A stretch of DNA of 33,597 bases from a virus, in IMG/VR virus record IMGVR_UViG_3300020438_000005, positions 1-33,597 of that record, one strand, 5' to 3'. The notes under the pieces were generated by a model. It saw nothing but the letters and a program-made list of their open reading frames with translations, did not search any database and was not told the origin of the DNA. Of this stretch, positions 1 through 8,779 are shown in pieces. Every line of letters starts with the position of its first letter. Positions within the stretch are counted from its first letter, which is position 1. Made by a program: the position numbers and the translations under genes.

Positions 1-77
1 AGAAAACCCTGATTTTAGTTTATTAAAACAAACATTAGAGTCTAAAGATGAAGCGTTTGCTACATTCGATGCAAATG
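1..77. repeat. Left copy of 77-bp terminal overlap
   Basis: This stretch is identical to the last 77 bases of the window (33521-33597). A coding frame stays open across the join, so the contig closes into a circle of about 33,520 bp. Seventy-seven is a common assembler k-mer length, so the repeat is more likely an assembly overlap than a biological terminal repeat. Confidence 0.9.
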
Positions 78-358
78 CACGACCATATATAGAATATGAA
101 ACTACAGGTCGACCTGTTGAAATGGGGCCACCAGAAGATATTTTGGAAGGTCAAGAAGTTGATAGTTTTATAAAAGAACAATTAACAGAGTCAGATAATT
201 ATAATGATTTGTTAAGAGCCGAAGCAGAGTTTAAAGACTTAGATTCTGATTTATTAGAAGCATTGCAAGACGCAGGATACAATCCCGAAATAGACACGTT
301 ATCTAATACAATAGATGGTTTGCAAAGCATAATTGATTGCAATAGAGGTAGAACATAA
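2..358 (+). CDS. C-terminal part of a 604-aa candidate ejection protein (wraps from 32064)
   Basis: This is the 3' end of the gene that begins at 32064. When 33521 is set equal to 1, the frame continues here from base 2 without a stop and ends with TAA at 356-358. The full product would be 604 residues. The portion here is acidic and probably helical, with no recognisable catalytic motif. The ATG at 122 is internal and should not be taken as a start. The stop codon overlaps the start of the next gene by one base (TAATG), so the two are translationally coupled. Its place between tail tubular protein B and the tail fibre gene is where internal (ejection) proteins lie in T7-type podoviruses. The role is inferred from position, size and composition. 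Confidence 0.8.
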   Translation, partial: ENPDFSLLKQTLESKDEAFATFDANARPYIEYETTGRPVEMGPPEDILEGQEVDSFIKEQLTESDNYNDLLRAEAEFKDLDSDLLEALQDAGYNPEIDTLSNTIDGLQSIIDCNRGRT

Positions 359-2778
359 TGGCATCGCCTATTGAAATTAATAAATTGCGCCCTGGTTCTG
401 TAAGTTATATGGCTTGTATTAATAAAGCTGTGCAAGATAAAAAAATATCTAAAACAATTGGCAATCAATTATTAGAAGCAGACAAGATTGGCGCTACGGA
501 AGACATGATTGCTAACATGGCAACTAATTTAAGTTTGCAAAGACATGACCGTATTGTAGATACAGTACGATTAGCTAATGCATGGCGTTATGTAGAAAAC
601 TATGAAGGCTCAAAATCAACAGCCATTATGTCATTAATGGTTAGAGAAATGGGCGTAAAAGGAAATCCTGTTAATATTGAATCGTTAGGCAAAGTATTAA
701 TGGCAAACAATTCAGCAGGATTTGCTGATGCATTAAGTCGTTTTAGAACACGATTAGGTGGTTTGTCACAAGATAGTGAAGCGTTAGATGATTTTGTTCG
801 CGCTTTATGGGGTAACGAAGTTAAAGATGGTGAAATTGAAGGGTTTGCAGGCGAATGGTTAGAATTAGTTGATAGCATTAGAAAACAGTTTAATGATGCT
901 GGTGGTTCTATTTCTAAAATGGAAGATTGGTTATTGCCGCAAAAACATGACACAGGTGCAGTATCGGCAGTAACAATGGAAGAATGGATGGATTATGTAT
1001 TGCCTAAACTTGATAGAGCTAAAATGCTTGATGACAGAGGCGAACCTTTAAAACAAAAACCATTAGAAGAAGTGTTAGAGTCAGTGTATGAAAGTATTAA
1101 AACAGGCGGTTTATCAAGTATAGCGGATTTTAGTAATCCTAATGTTGGTAAAAAACTATCGCGCAAACATTCTAATCGACGAATATTACATTTTGAAACG
1201 GCTGATAATTGGTTAGATTATCAAAATAGATTTGGTCGTGGCGATGTATTAACAGTATTAACTGATTATATGTCTATGATGTCTAATGATACGGCGGTAA
1301 TTAGTGTGTTTGGAACTAATCCGCAAAGAACATTTGATGCATTGTTAGCAACAACTAAGAAAAAATATGGGGATGATTTTGGTAACACAAATACAGCAAT
1401 GTTAAATGCTGTGTTTAAAGAAGTTACTGGTCGGTTAAATGCCAGCAGCATACCGACTTGGGCAGATTGGATGAATTCTGCAAGACATTTAATTGTTGCT
1501 GCTAAATTAGGCAAAGCAATGTTAGTGTCATTTAGTGATTTAGGTACAGCAGGAACAACAGCAGCTTATAACAACCTTCCTGTAATGAAAGTTTATAAAC
1601 GATGGATTGGTTTATTAGACCCAACTAACGAAGCAGATAAAATTAATGCTGGTCGAATGGGTTTAATATTTGATACATGGTTGGGTCGTTTTAGTGGAGC
1701 TAATCGTTATGCAGATGTTTATGGTATAGGCAAAGCAGCAAAGGTATCGGAAGCTGTAATGCGATTTTCCGGGTTAGAGCCTTGGACAGAAGCTGGACGA
1801 AAAGCGTTTGGGATGGAATTTGCAGCAATGTTAGGGGATAACTTTGATGTTGCATTTAAAGATTTAGACCCTGCATTACTTACAACATTAGACCGATATG
1901 GCATTAATGAAGTAGATTGGGACAAATTCCGCGCTACGGAAAAACAAGTATTTCCTGATGGAAGTGCGTTTGCTGATTTAACAAAAGATGCAGGACATAA
2001 ATTTCATGGAATGATAATTACAGAAACGGATTATGCGATTCCTATGCCGGATGCAAGAGTTCGTGCTATAACATCTGCTGGTTTGCAACGTGGTACAGTG
2101 GGTGGTGAAATTATGCGTAGTGCGTCAATGGTTAAATCGTTTCAGATTACAATGATTACAAAACATTTAATGCGTGGAGCAACGCAAGCATCATTAACTA
2201 ATAAGGTTGCATACTTAGGCTCATTAGGTGCAGCAATGACTACTATGGGCTTTATGGGTTTACAGGTAAAAGATATAGCAGATGGCAAGCAACCTAGGTA
2301 TTTAGGTGCAGAAGATTGGGAAAAACAATCACAATTATTTAAAGAGTCTATTATTAATGGTGGATTTTTAGGGGTATTAGCAGAAAGCTCTACAGCATTA
2401 GAACAACGATATGGTAGTGATTTATTAGATATGCTGGCTGGTCCAGCGCCACAATTAGCAGATGATTTAATAAGAGTGTTTCCTGGTATACCATATAGAA
2501 TGCTAGGTGAACTTATACAAACAGGTGAACTAGAAGAATCATTGTATAGAAAAGATGCTGGACAAGTTATTACAACAATTAAAAACTGGTCTCCTAATTT
2601 ATGGTATATGAATTTAGTAAAACAAAGTATGTTTAATCAATTTACGATAATGGCTGACCCATCAAAAGAAAGGTCATATTTAAGGTCAATGCAATATCGC
2701 AATAAAGATTATGGTGTAGATTATTTCTGGGCACCAACAGATGCATTGCCAGAGGAAATGCCTACATTAATAGAATAA
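358..2778 (+). CDS. Large internal virion (ejection) protein, T7 gp16-like by position
   Basis: An 806-residue protein, the last of four consecutive large or helical proteins that follow tail tubular protein B. In T7-type podoviruses this slot holds the proteins ejected into the host to form the DNA-translocating channel. The stretch near residues 278-300 (RILHFETADNWLDYQNRFG) resembles a segment I recall from large internal proteins of other podoviruses. I see no lytic transglycosylase motif, unlike the N-terminus of T7 gp16. Around residues 620-680 there are hydrophobic and glycine-rich segments that could associate with membrane. It starts at a TAATG overlap with the preceding gene and is followed 32 bases later by the tail fibre gene. 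The virion role is likely; the exact function is not shown. Confidence 0.75.
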   Translation: MASPIEINKLRPGSVSYMACINKAVQDKKISKTIGNQLLEADKIGATEDMIANMATNLSLQRHDRIVDTVRLANAWRYVENYEGSKSTAIMSLMVREMGVKGNPVNIESLGKVLMANNSAGFADALSRFRTRLGGLSQDSEALDDFVRALWGNEVKDGEIEGFAGEWLELVDSIRKQFNDAGGSISKMEDWLLPQKHDTGAVSAVTMEEWMDYVLPKLDRAKMLDDRGEPLKQKPLEEVLESVYESIKTGGLSSIADFSNPNVGKKLSRKHSNRRILHFETADNWLDYQNRFGRGDVLTVLTDYMSMMSNDTAVISVFGTNPQRTFDALLATTKKKYGDDFGNTNTAMLNAVFKEVTGRLNASSIPTWADWMNSARHLIVAAKLGKAMLVSFSDLGTAGTTAAYNNLPVMKVYKRWIGLLDPTNEADKINAGRMGLIFDTWLGRFSGANRYADVYGIGKAAKVSEAVMRFSGLEPWTEAGRKAFGMEFAAMLGDNFDVAFKDLDPALLTTLDRYGINEVDWDKFRATEKQVFPDGSAFADLTKDAGHKFHGMIITETDYAIPMPDARVRAITSAGLQRGTVGGEIMRSASMVKSFQITMITKHLMRGATQASLTNKVAYLGSLGAAMTTMGFMGLQVKDIADGKQPRYLGAEDWEKQSQLFKESIINGGFLGVLAESSTALEQRYGSDLLDMLAGPAPQLADDLIRVFPGIPYRMLGELIQTGELEESLYRKDAGQVITTIKNWSPNLWYMNLVKQSMFNQFTIMADPSKERSYLRSMQYRNKDYGVDYFWAPTDALPEEMPTLIE

Positions 2779-2810
2779 TGTAGTATAATCGAAAAACTTG
2801 AGGTAATAAC

Positions 2811-4103
2811 ATGACAGTTACAGCCGCAACTACAAGGAACGACTACACTGCTACTAGCGGTCAGACGGTCTTTGCCTATACGTTTACTGCTCTAGCTGAG
2901 TCAGACATTGTTGTATTAAAGAATGGTACAACGCTAACGCTAGGTGGTAGTAATGATTATACACTATCGGGAATAGGAAGCTATGGCGGTAATGTAACGC
3001 TTGTAGTTGGTGCAACAACAGGTGATGTTATTTCTATTTATTTAGATATGCCAATTGCTAGAACAACCAACTATCAAAACAGTGGTGACTTTTTAGCATT
3101 AGATGTTAATGGTGACTTTGACAAACTATACATAGCGTTACAGGAAGAACAGACAAATGGGCAACGGTCTATAAGAAGACCACTAGCTGATATAAATACA
3201 ATTAGTATGGAGTTGCCTAAAGCAACAGATAGGGCTGGTAAGTTGGCTGGCTTTACATCAACTGGTGCTGTAGAAGCGGTTGCGTATTCTGGCGCAAACA
3301 GTACGTTTACAGTTTTAAACATTGACACGTTTACAGGGAATGGTTCAACAACAGCGTTTACATTGACTGACACGATTACGGCTAAAGAGTTTTTGCAAAT
3401 TTCAATTGATGGCGTAATGCAAGCTGTAGCAACTTACTCTGTGTCTGGAACAACTTTAACCTTTACGGAAGCACCACCTTTAAATTCTGGTATTGAAGTT
3501 AGAAAGTTTATCGGAAATGTTACAACCCTTGAAGGTATCTCAGGTGTAACGGCTGGTACTAATCTTAACGGTGGTGGTACGTCAGGGAATGTAACAGTTA
3601 ATGTAGATACAGCTCCTAGTTTCACTCAGGTAGATATTACGGCCCAAGGTGACCTAAGACTCCAAGATTCATCTGGAGGACAGTACGCAGCATTACAAGC
3701 GGCTGCAACGACTACATCTTATACATTGACGCTACCAGCAGCCGTTGGTTCGTCTGGTCAGGTTTTACAAACTACGGATGGGTCTGGGACTTTGGGATTT
3801 GCTACCGTAGGCGGTGCATATAACGAATGGGCTGTTAAAACGACAACGTATCAATTAGTTCACAAAGACCAGATTATCTGCAATCACGCAAGCACACCTT
3901 TTACGGTTACGTTACCTACAGCGAATGTTGCTGGCGGTAATGTTGGCAATACAGTAATTATCAAAAATGTTGGAGCAGCAACAGTAACAATTGCTAGAAA
4001 TTCTAGCCCAATAGATTCGGTAGCAGCAGATGGAACACTCCCAACTGGTAATGCAGTCCAGATGGTTTATACGGACGATACAATCGGGTGGGCAACTCTC
4101 TGA
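2811..4103 (+). CDS. Tail fibre protein with T7 gp17-like N-terminal domain
   Basis: A 430-residue protein. Residues 1 to about 150 match the pattern of the T7 gp17 N-terminal domain, which anchors fibres to the tail: a TxGQTxFxYTF-like start, a beta-rich middle, and the segment DFDKLYIALQEEQTNGQRSIRRP that links to the shaft. The rest is beta-rich with many Thr, Gly and Ala, including LTLPAAVGSSGQVLQTTDG, which resembles fibre or collar repeats. It lacks a long distal receptor-binding region, so it is probably a fibre base onto which the adhesins encoded downstream are mounted. GAGGTAATAAC precedes the ATG as a ribosome site. It is followed 10 bases later by a glycine-rich adhesin gene. Confidence 0.85.
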   Translation: MTVTAATTRNDYTATSGQTVFAYTFTALAESDIVVLKNGTTLTLGGSNDYTLSGIGSYGGNVTLVVGATTGDVISIYLDMPIARTTNYQNSGDFLALDVNGDFDKLYIALQEEQTNGQRSIRRPLADINTISMELPKATDRAGKLAGFTSTGAVEAVAYSGANSTFTVLNIDTFTGNGSTTAFTLTDTITAKEFLQISIDGVMQAVATYSVSGTTLTFTEAPPLNSGIEVRKFIGNVTTLEGISGVTAGTNLNGGGTSGNVTVNVDTAPSFTQVDITAQGDLRLQDSSGGQYAALQAAATTTSYTLTLPAAVGSSGQVLQTTDGSGTLGFATVGGAYNEWAVKTTTYQLVHKDQIICNHASTPFTVTLPTANVAGGNVGNTVIIKNVGAATVTIARNSSPIDSVAADGTLPTGNAVQMVYTDDTIGWATL

Positions 4104-4113
4104 GGATTATAGA

Positions 4114-5070
4114 ATGGCAATTTTAGGAAACAACACAGCAGGACGAGCATTACCAAATATAGGTTTTTTTGCTTCACAGTCATGGACGCCACCATACTCA
4201 ATGCAAGCCTATGTGTATGTTGTTGGCGGAGGTGGGTCAGGCGCAGCGACTCAACACTCTTCTTCTAATAGGTCAACGGGCGGTGGTGCTGGTGGTTGTG
4301 CTGTTAGTTTATTAACGCTTCTGTCATCTGTTGCATATACTATTTCGATAGGTGCTGGCGGTGCTCGCAAACAGTCAACACTTGCTGGTGCAGCCGGTAG
4401 TAGTTCATCTTTTTCGGGGTCAGGAATAACTACGATGTCAGCTTTTGGAGGAATTGGAGGAGTGTCTGCTAGTTCAGGAACGGCCACAGGCGCGGCTGGT
4501 GGGGCTGCATCAGGAGGTAACATTTGCAATAACACTGGCGGTGCTGGGGGTGATTGTTCTAATGCAAATTATAATGTGTCGGGTGGCGGAGGTGTTGGCT
4601 TGTGGTCTACAGGAAACAAGGGTGGAGCTGGCACATCTAATGGTTTTCAAAGCGCAGCCGGTGGAATGTTAAATTATCCAACAGGCGCATTGGTAACGGG
4701 AACAGATTATACCAATTCTCCTTACAATGGTAAGTCGGCAAAACCTACAATGGCACCTTTTGATATTATTTCTAATTATGCCCCACAGGCAAATCTTCTT
4801 GATTCTGGCAGTGTGTCATTTTATGGAAATCAACAGCTTCAAGCAGGGGCATTTAGTTCGGCATATCCATATATAAATTTTACGTCTTACGGCCAAGTAC
4901 CAGCAAGCCCTTTTCAGGGTGGCGCAAGTTTTTGTGCCAGTGGAACTACTCCATGTTTTGCTGGAGCAGGAGGACTAGGCGCTGGTGGTGGAGCATCATA
5001 TGGATCAACCGTAATATCGGGGGCTGGTGGTGATGGGGCCGTTTTAATTTTTCCAGTGGATATGGTGTAA
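4114..5070 (+). CDS. Glycine-rich tail adhesin (first copy)
   Basis: A 318-residue protein rich in Gly, Ala and Ser with repeated GGGG, GGAGG and GAGG blocks, including YVVGGGGSGAAT near residue 35 and AGAGGLGAGGGASYG near the C-terminus. This composition is typical of phage glycine-rich tail tip domains, in which polyglycine helices pack into a receptor-binding sandwich. I chose the ATG at 4114 because GAGGATTATAG precedes it; the open frame extends upstream to 4030 but only inside the fibre gene. It lies between the fibre base and a small assembly-type protein. A second gene of the same type lies at 7797. Host receptor binding is inferred from the family. Confidence 0.75.
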   Translation: MAILGNNTAGRALPNIGFFASQSWTPPYSMQAYVYVVGGGGSGAATQHSSSNRSTGGGAGGCAVSLLTLLSSVAYTISIGAGGARKQSTLAGAAGSSSSFSGSGITTMSAFGGIGGVSASSGTATGAAGGAASGGNICNNTGGAGGDCSNANYNVSGGGGVGLWSTGNKGGAGTSNGFQSAAGGMLNYPTGALVTGTDYTNSPYNGKSAKPTMAPFDIISNYAPQANLLDSGSVSFYGNQQLQAGAFSSAYPYINFTSYGQVPASPFQGGASFCASGTTPCFAGAGGLGAGGGASYGSTVISGAGGDGAVLIFPVDMV

Positions 5071-5073
5071 CAA

Positions 5074-5394
5074 ATGGCTAGATACAAAATTACGTATAAA
5101 GATGGCACTACTAATGAAATTATTGCTGCCGAGGATTTTTGTAAAGACATTACAAAAGATGGTGGGTCGTATGAATTAATTGCAGAGCCAGCTTTAACAG
5201 ATGATGAAATTAAATTAAACGCAACAGCGTGGCGCAATATTGAATTAGAAGCAACAGATATTGTGAGTCAGACATCTGATTATGGAAAGTTTAGAGGCGC
5301 AACTAGAGATGAAGTAATCGCCTATCGAACGGCGCTAAGAGCGTGGACAGGAACCGCTGATTTTCCAGACAAGAAACCAACCTTGGGAAGCTAG
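5074..5394 (+). CDS. Tail fibre assembly chaperone-like protein
   Basis: A 106-residue protein. The C-terminal stretch AYRTALRAWTGTADFPDKK follows the pattern of phage tail assembly chaperones (R-x-A-L-R-x-W...FP-x-x-P), which fold or attach fibres. The N-terminal part (KITYKDGTTNEIIAAEDF) is a small beta region. It starts 3 bases after the glycine-rich adhesin and ends 2 bases before the pectate-lyase-fold tailspike, so it belongs to the receptor-binding block. Whether it serves the upstream adhesin, the downstream spike, or is itself structural cannot be told from sequence. Confidence 0.6.
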   Translation: MARYKITYKDGTTNEIIAAEDFCKDITKDGGSYELIAEPALTDDEIKLNATAWRNIELEATDIVSQTSDYGKFRGATRDEVIAYRTALRAWTGTADFPDKKPTLGS

Positions 5395-5396
5395 TT

Positions 5397-7253
5397 ATGG
5401 CACTAACAGAAGCACATAACAGGATGATTTTTGGCGCACCAGCTAATGTTAAAGATTTTGGTGCGGTAGGAAACGGTACGACTGATGATAGTGCTGCTAT
5501 TCAATTAGCACTAGACCAAGCAGGGCGTGTATATCTTCCAGCAGGAACGTATCGAATTGACACTAGCCTGAGAATTAAATCATCCACACATTTTTTTGGC
5601 GATGGTGTTGAAGCATCTATTTTAAAAGAAGGTGGTGATGACGCAGCAGTAACACTAACTACATTGAATACCTCTATCTTGATTAACCAAGCCTATCAAG
5701 ATAATGCAGCAAGCGGCAATGATTCTATGATAGTTGAGAATATTGGCTTTCATGGTAAACGTTCAACAGCCGTGGCGGATGGTGCGGTAACAACTACCAA
5801 TAAGGGCATTGGTGGTATTTATTTCAAATACGCTACAAGAAGCCAGATTAAGAATTGTTACTTTAAAGATGGTTGGTCTGGGTTTGTATTCGATGGAACG
5901 CGAACAGGGTTTACCAACCTTGAACAAAACAGAATTGAGAATTGCACTGTATTTAACGCAGATAGTTGGAACGCTAATGGCAACACTGGCACACCCAGAG
6001 GAATGTCCATCGCTTGTGACTACACGATGCTTACTGATAATGCAGTTAACTCATCAGCAACAGGCTATTACATTAGCGGCACAAATGTAGTGGTTGATGG
6101 ATGTGAAGCGCACGATTGGAACTACGACAACGGGTTTTACTGTCTTGCACCGCAGATTAAAATGACTAACTGCACAGCAAATGGCAATTCATTTGGCAAT
6201 GGTTTTTCTTTAGCTTATAACCCTGGTGCGCTAGTTACAAACTGCGAAGCATTAAATTGCTCAAACATGGGTTTTAGGCTACACGCGCCACAACGAAATT
6301 CATCACTAGCAAACTGTAAGGCGATTAACTGTGGGTATGGGTTACGCGCAGAAAACACAGTAAGTTGGACTAGAGCAGCAGCCAATGTCACAGCAGCGGA
6401 TGAAACAATAAATGTTGCGCCAACTGGTACAGCCAATGTTACGGTGAGGATGGTAACAGTTGACTTAGGCGAAGCCGTAAGCGGCACGTTATTCACTGCT
6501 GATGGCTGGATTAATATTGACGGTGGAACGGCAGCAGGATTCAACGGTTCATTTCCTATTTACTCTCTTAGCGGAAACAACATTAAATTTATTTCTGAGG
6601 ATGCACCTGTGGGTAACTCAGGTGGTACGCCAGTTGTTCGATATTGCTTACATGATATTAATGTTAATAATTTCTTAACAGATACAAATGAGATTGATGC
6701 AGTAGAGCTACATAGAACAGGCAATATTATTCTAAACAATCTTACTGTCAAACAAGCTAAAAGCTACGGTGTGGAAATATTTGATAGCCGTTCTATTACT
6801 GTCGCTAATTGTATGTTTTATGAAACCTATCAGGCTGGCGTGTACGCACAGGATTCTGTCGGAGTAATCATCGACAACATCAAGACTTACGACACAAAAG
6901 GGTCGGGTGATACATCATCTAATCGAGGGGTTATTTCTTTCTACCAAGTGCAAGGTTTAACAATTACCAACGTAGTCGGTAGCAGTTATAAAACGTATTG
7001 GATAGCGCAAAGTGCTACGGCAGAGACTTACGCATCAACAGGCATAGTTAAGGATAACTATCGAACCGACAATATTACGCAACTAGACTTTACTTTATTC
7101 CCAATATTTTACGAAGGCAGCGGTGCTGGTACGCCAGAATCAGTCGTAGTTGCTGGTATTGGTAGTGTATGGCACAGGAATAATGGTGGCTCAAATACTT
7201 GTTTGTACGTTAAAGAATCTGGAGCAAGCAATACAGGATGGGTGGCTAAGTAA
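5397..7253 (+). CDS. Tailspike with pectate-lyase-like beta-helix
   Basis: A 618-residue protein. Residues 17-54 (VKDFGAVGNGTTDDSAAIQLAL... then VYLPAGTYRI) are the classic opening of the pectate lyase 3 superfamily right-handed beta-helix used by phage tailspikes. The following 400 residues show the rung pattern of short strands with stacked Asn and Cys (for example MTNCTANGN, VTNCEALNCSN, LANCKAINCG). This fold often carries polysaccharide depolymerase activity, but I cannot point to catalytic acids. The last 60 or so residues (VVVAGIGSVWHRNNGG... to GWVAK) look like the short capping domain found at the end of many spikes. It is coupled to the next gene by a TAATG overlap. Confidence 0.8.
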   Translation: MALTEAHNRMIFGAPANVKDFGAVGNGTTDDSAAIQLALDQAGRVYLPAGTYRIDTSLRIKSSTHFFGDGVEASILKEGGDDAAVTLTTLNTSILINQAYQDNAASGNDSMIVENIGFHGKRSTAVADGAVTTTNKGIGGIYFKYATRSQIKNCYFKDGWSGFVFDGTRTGFTNLEQNRIENCTVFNADSWNANGNTGTPRGMSIACDYTMLTDNAVNSSATGYYISGTNVVVDGCEAHDWNYDNGFYCLAPQIKMTNCTANGNSFGNGFSLAYNPGALVTNCEALNCSNMGFRLHAPQRNSSLANCKAINCGYGLRAENTVSWTRAAANVTAADETINVAPTGTANVTVRMVTVDLGEAVSGTLFTADGWINIDGGTAAGFNGSFPIYSLSGNNIKFISEDAPVGNSGGTPVVRYCLHDINVNNFLTDTNEIDAVELHRTGNIILNNLTVKQAKSYGVEIFDSRSITVANCMFYETYQAGVYAQDSVGVIIDNIKTYDTKGSGDTSSNRGVISFYQVQGLTITNVVGSSYKTYWIAQSATAETYASTGIVKDNYRTDNITQLDFTLFPIFYEGSGAGTPESVVVAGIGSVWHRNNGGSNTCLYVKESGASNTGWVAK

Positions 7254-7531
7254 TGGATATGAAAATGTTAACCAATGTACTACCTGTTGCAACCGTAGCA
7301 GCAGCAACAATTTTTAGTTATGCGACTCTAAGTGCAACGGCAGAAAGTAACACAGATGACATTGACCGCAACCACAAAACGCTAGAGAAGCATGAGGAAA
7401 AAATAGACACATTGGAAGACGAAGTTATTCGTCTTGCTAGTAAGACTGAGCGAATCGAAGAGGTTACGAGAGAAACCAAATTAGACGTTAAAGAAGTTTT
7501 ATTGATTTTACGAAGGGAGTCCACGAAATGA
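7253..7531 (+). CDS. Small protein with N-terminal membrane segment and coiled coil
   Basis: A 92-residue protein. Residues 5-28 are hydrophobic (LPVATVAAATIFSYATL) and could be a signal anchor. The remainder is a charged heptad-like helix (KHEEKIDTLEDEVIRLASKTERIEEVTRE). This layout resembles an inner-membrane spanin or a haemolysin XhlA-type protein turned around, but it sits between the tailspike and a beta-barrel protein, not with the lysis genes. It overlaps the tailspike stop (TAATG) and the next gene (ATGA). The function is unknown; a lysis role and a virion role are both possible. Confidence 0.6.
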   Translation: MDMKMLTNVLPVATVAAATIFSYATLSATAESNTDDIDRNHKTLEKHEEKIDTLEDEVIRLASKTERIEEVTRETKLDVKEVLLILRRESTK

Positions 7532-7800
7532 GTAATCCGTATGAAGGCGTAGGAGCCAGCTTAAACGGTGCCGTAAGTACATGGGTATCCGTTACCCCTA
7601 GTGACGGTTCAGACAACGTAGGAACGGGAAATACAGCGATTGGTTTGTACATTGGAACAGCAGGAAACATTGTTGTTATTACCAAAAACGGTGACACAAT
7701 TACTGTGCCTGTTCCAGACAATTTCTATTTTATTTGCGGTGTAACTAGAGTTAAGTCTACGTCTACAACTGCATCTAACATCTTTGCATTAATCGCATGA
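7528..7800 (+). CDS. Small beta-rich phage structural protein
   Basis: A 90-residue, beta-rich protein. The pattern LYIGTAGNIVVITKNGDTITV followed by a turn and ending in a VKSTSTTASNIFALIA-like C-terminus matches a small conserved phage protein commonly found near tail or head genes and usually annotated as hypothetical. It overlaps its neighbours by 4 bases on both sides (ATGA), so it is translated with the 92-aa membrane protein before it and the glycine-rich adhesin after it. A minor virion or decoration role is inferred only from fold type and place. Confidence 0.6.
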   Translation: MSNPYEGVGASLNGAVSTWVSVTPSDGSDNVGTGNTAIGLYIGTAGNIVVITKNGDTITVPVPDNFYFICGVTRVKSTSTTASNIFALIA

Positions 7801-8777
7801 CACTTGCCCACTTAAACGCATCAATCTTTTCGTCTATTCCCAGAGGCGGAAAGCGTGTTGGGCCTGACATTGTTGCCGATTTGCTGGTATGTGCTGGAGG
7901 CGCATCAGGTGGGCCTGGCCGGGGTGCTGGCGGGGGCGCGGGGGGAATGATTAATAACACCAATGTAACACTAGCAGGGGGAACAGCATTTACTGTAACC
8001 GTAGGGGCTGGCGGTGCTGCGGTTTCAAACACAGGCTTTCAAGGAAACAATGGTTCAAATTCTGTTTTGTCGGGAACAGGGTTGACCACCCTTACAGCGA
8101 TTGGCGGGGGCGGGGGCGGTAACGCCTTGGCAACTTCTAATGATGGCCTAAATGGTGGGTCGGGGGGCGGTGCTACACGGTCAGGCTCGGTCGGGACGGC
8201 CACCACAGGGCAGGGAAATAATGGCGGTACTGGCGCCCAGGCAGGCTCGCAAGATGGTGGAGGCGGTGGGGGCGGTGCAGATGTTGATACTGGTTTTCCA
8301 GAAGCGGCTGTTGCTTGGTCGGGTTTTCCAGCCGATTCGGCTTACGGTGGGTATGGCGGTGCTGCGAAACAGGCTAGTTGGGGAGCCGTAACATTAAATT
8401 CGGTTAGTAACAAATACGCAGGTGGTGGAGGTGGAGGGGCATACAAAGGCACATCTGCTGGCGGAGAAGGTCAAGCTCGGCCTGGAAATAATGGGTCTGG
8501 AAATGGCGGTCAATTTGATTATAGAAGACAAGCTCTTGGTCAGGCTAATCCAGTAATTGCTGCAACGGCCGCCTCGGCTAATACCGCAGGGGGCGGTGGA
8601 GGCGGTGGGGGATTCTCTCTCGGAGGAATAGACGCTAACATAGGCGCGGCAGGAGGCTCTGGCATCGTGGTCATTCGTTATCAAGGAACGCAGACCGCAT
8701 CGGGTGGAACAGTCACTTCAACTGGCGGCTACACTTATCATACATTTTTATCTAGCGGCACATTTACAACGGCATAA
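7797..8777 (+). CDS. Glycine-rich tail adhesin (second copy)
   Basis: A 326-residue glycine-rich protein. After a short unique N-terminus it reads DLLVCAGGASGGPGRGAGGG, then TVTVGAGGA, LSGTGLTTLTAIGGGGGG and further GGGG blocks. It closes with GSGIVVIRYQGTQ and a TSTGGYTYHTFLSSGTFTT-like tail, the usual end of phage glycine-rich domain proteins. It is built like the 4114 protein (both have a VGAGGA/IGAGGA plus SGTGLTT/SGSGITT unit) but clearly divergent, so this phage carries two related adhesins around a tailspike. It is coupled to the previous gene by ATGA and followed 2 bases later by the 142-aa protein. Confidence 0.75.
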   Translation: MTLAHLNASIFSSIPRGGKRVGPDIVADLLVCAGGASGGPGRGAGGGAGGMINNTNVTLAGGTAFTVTVGAGGAAVSNTGFQGNNGSNSVLSGTGLTTLTAIGGGGGGNALATSNDGLNGGSGGGATRSGSVGTATTGQGNNGGTGAQAGSQDGGGGGGGADVDTGFPEAAVAWSGFPADSAYGGYGGAAKQASWGAVTLNSVSNKYAGGGGGGAYKGTSAGGEGQARPGNNGSGNGGQFDYRRQALGQANPVIAATAASANTAGGGGGGGGFSLGGIDANIGAAGGSGIVVIRYQGTQTASGGTVTSTGGYTYHTFLSSGTFTTA

Positions 8778-8779
8778 AT

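Noticed and set aside
1-77. Biological direct terminal repeat as in T7
   Set aside because: Seventy-seven bases equals a usual assembler k-mer, and a gene runs through the join, so an assembly overlap on a circular map is simpler.
2784-2789. TATAATC upstream of the tail fibre gene as a third late promoter
   Set aside because: No acceptable -35 at 15-19 bases and no extended -10; kept only as a remark.
4251-4535. Proline-rich minus-strand frames opposite the glycine-rich adhesins
   Set aside because: Polyglycine codons read backward give proline-rich frames; no starts or context support them.
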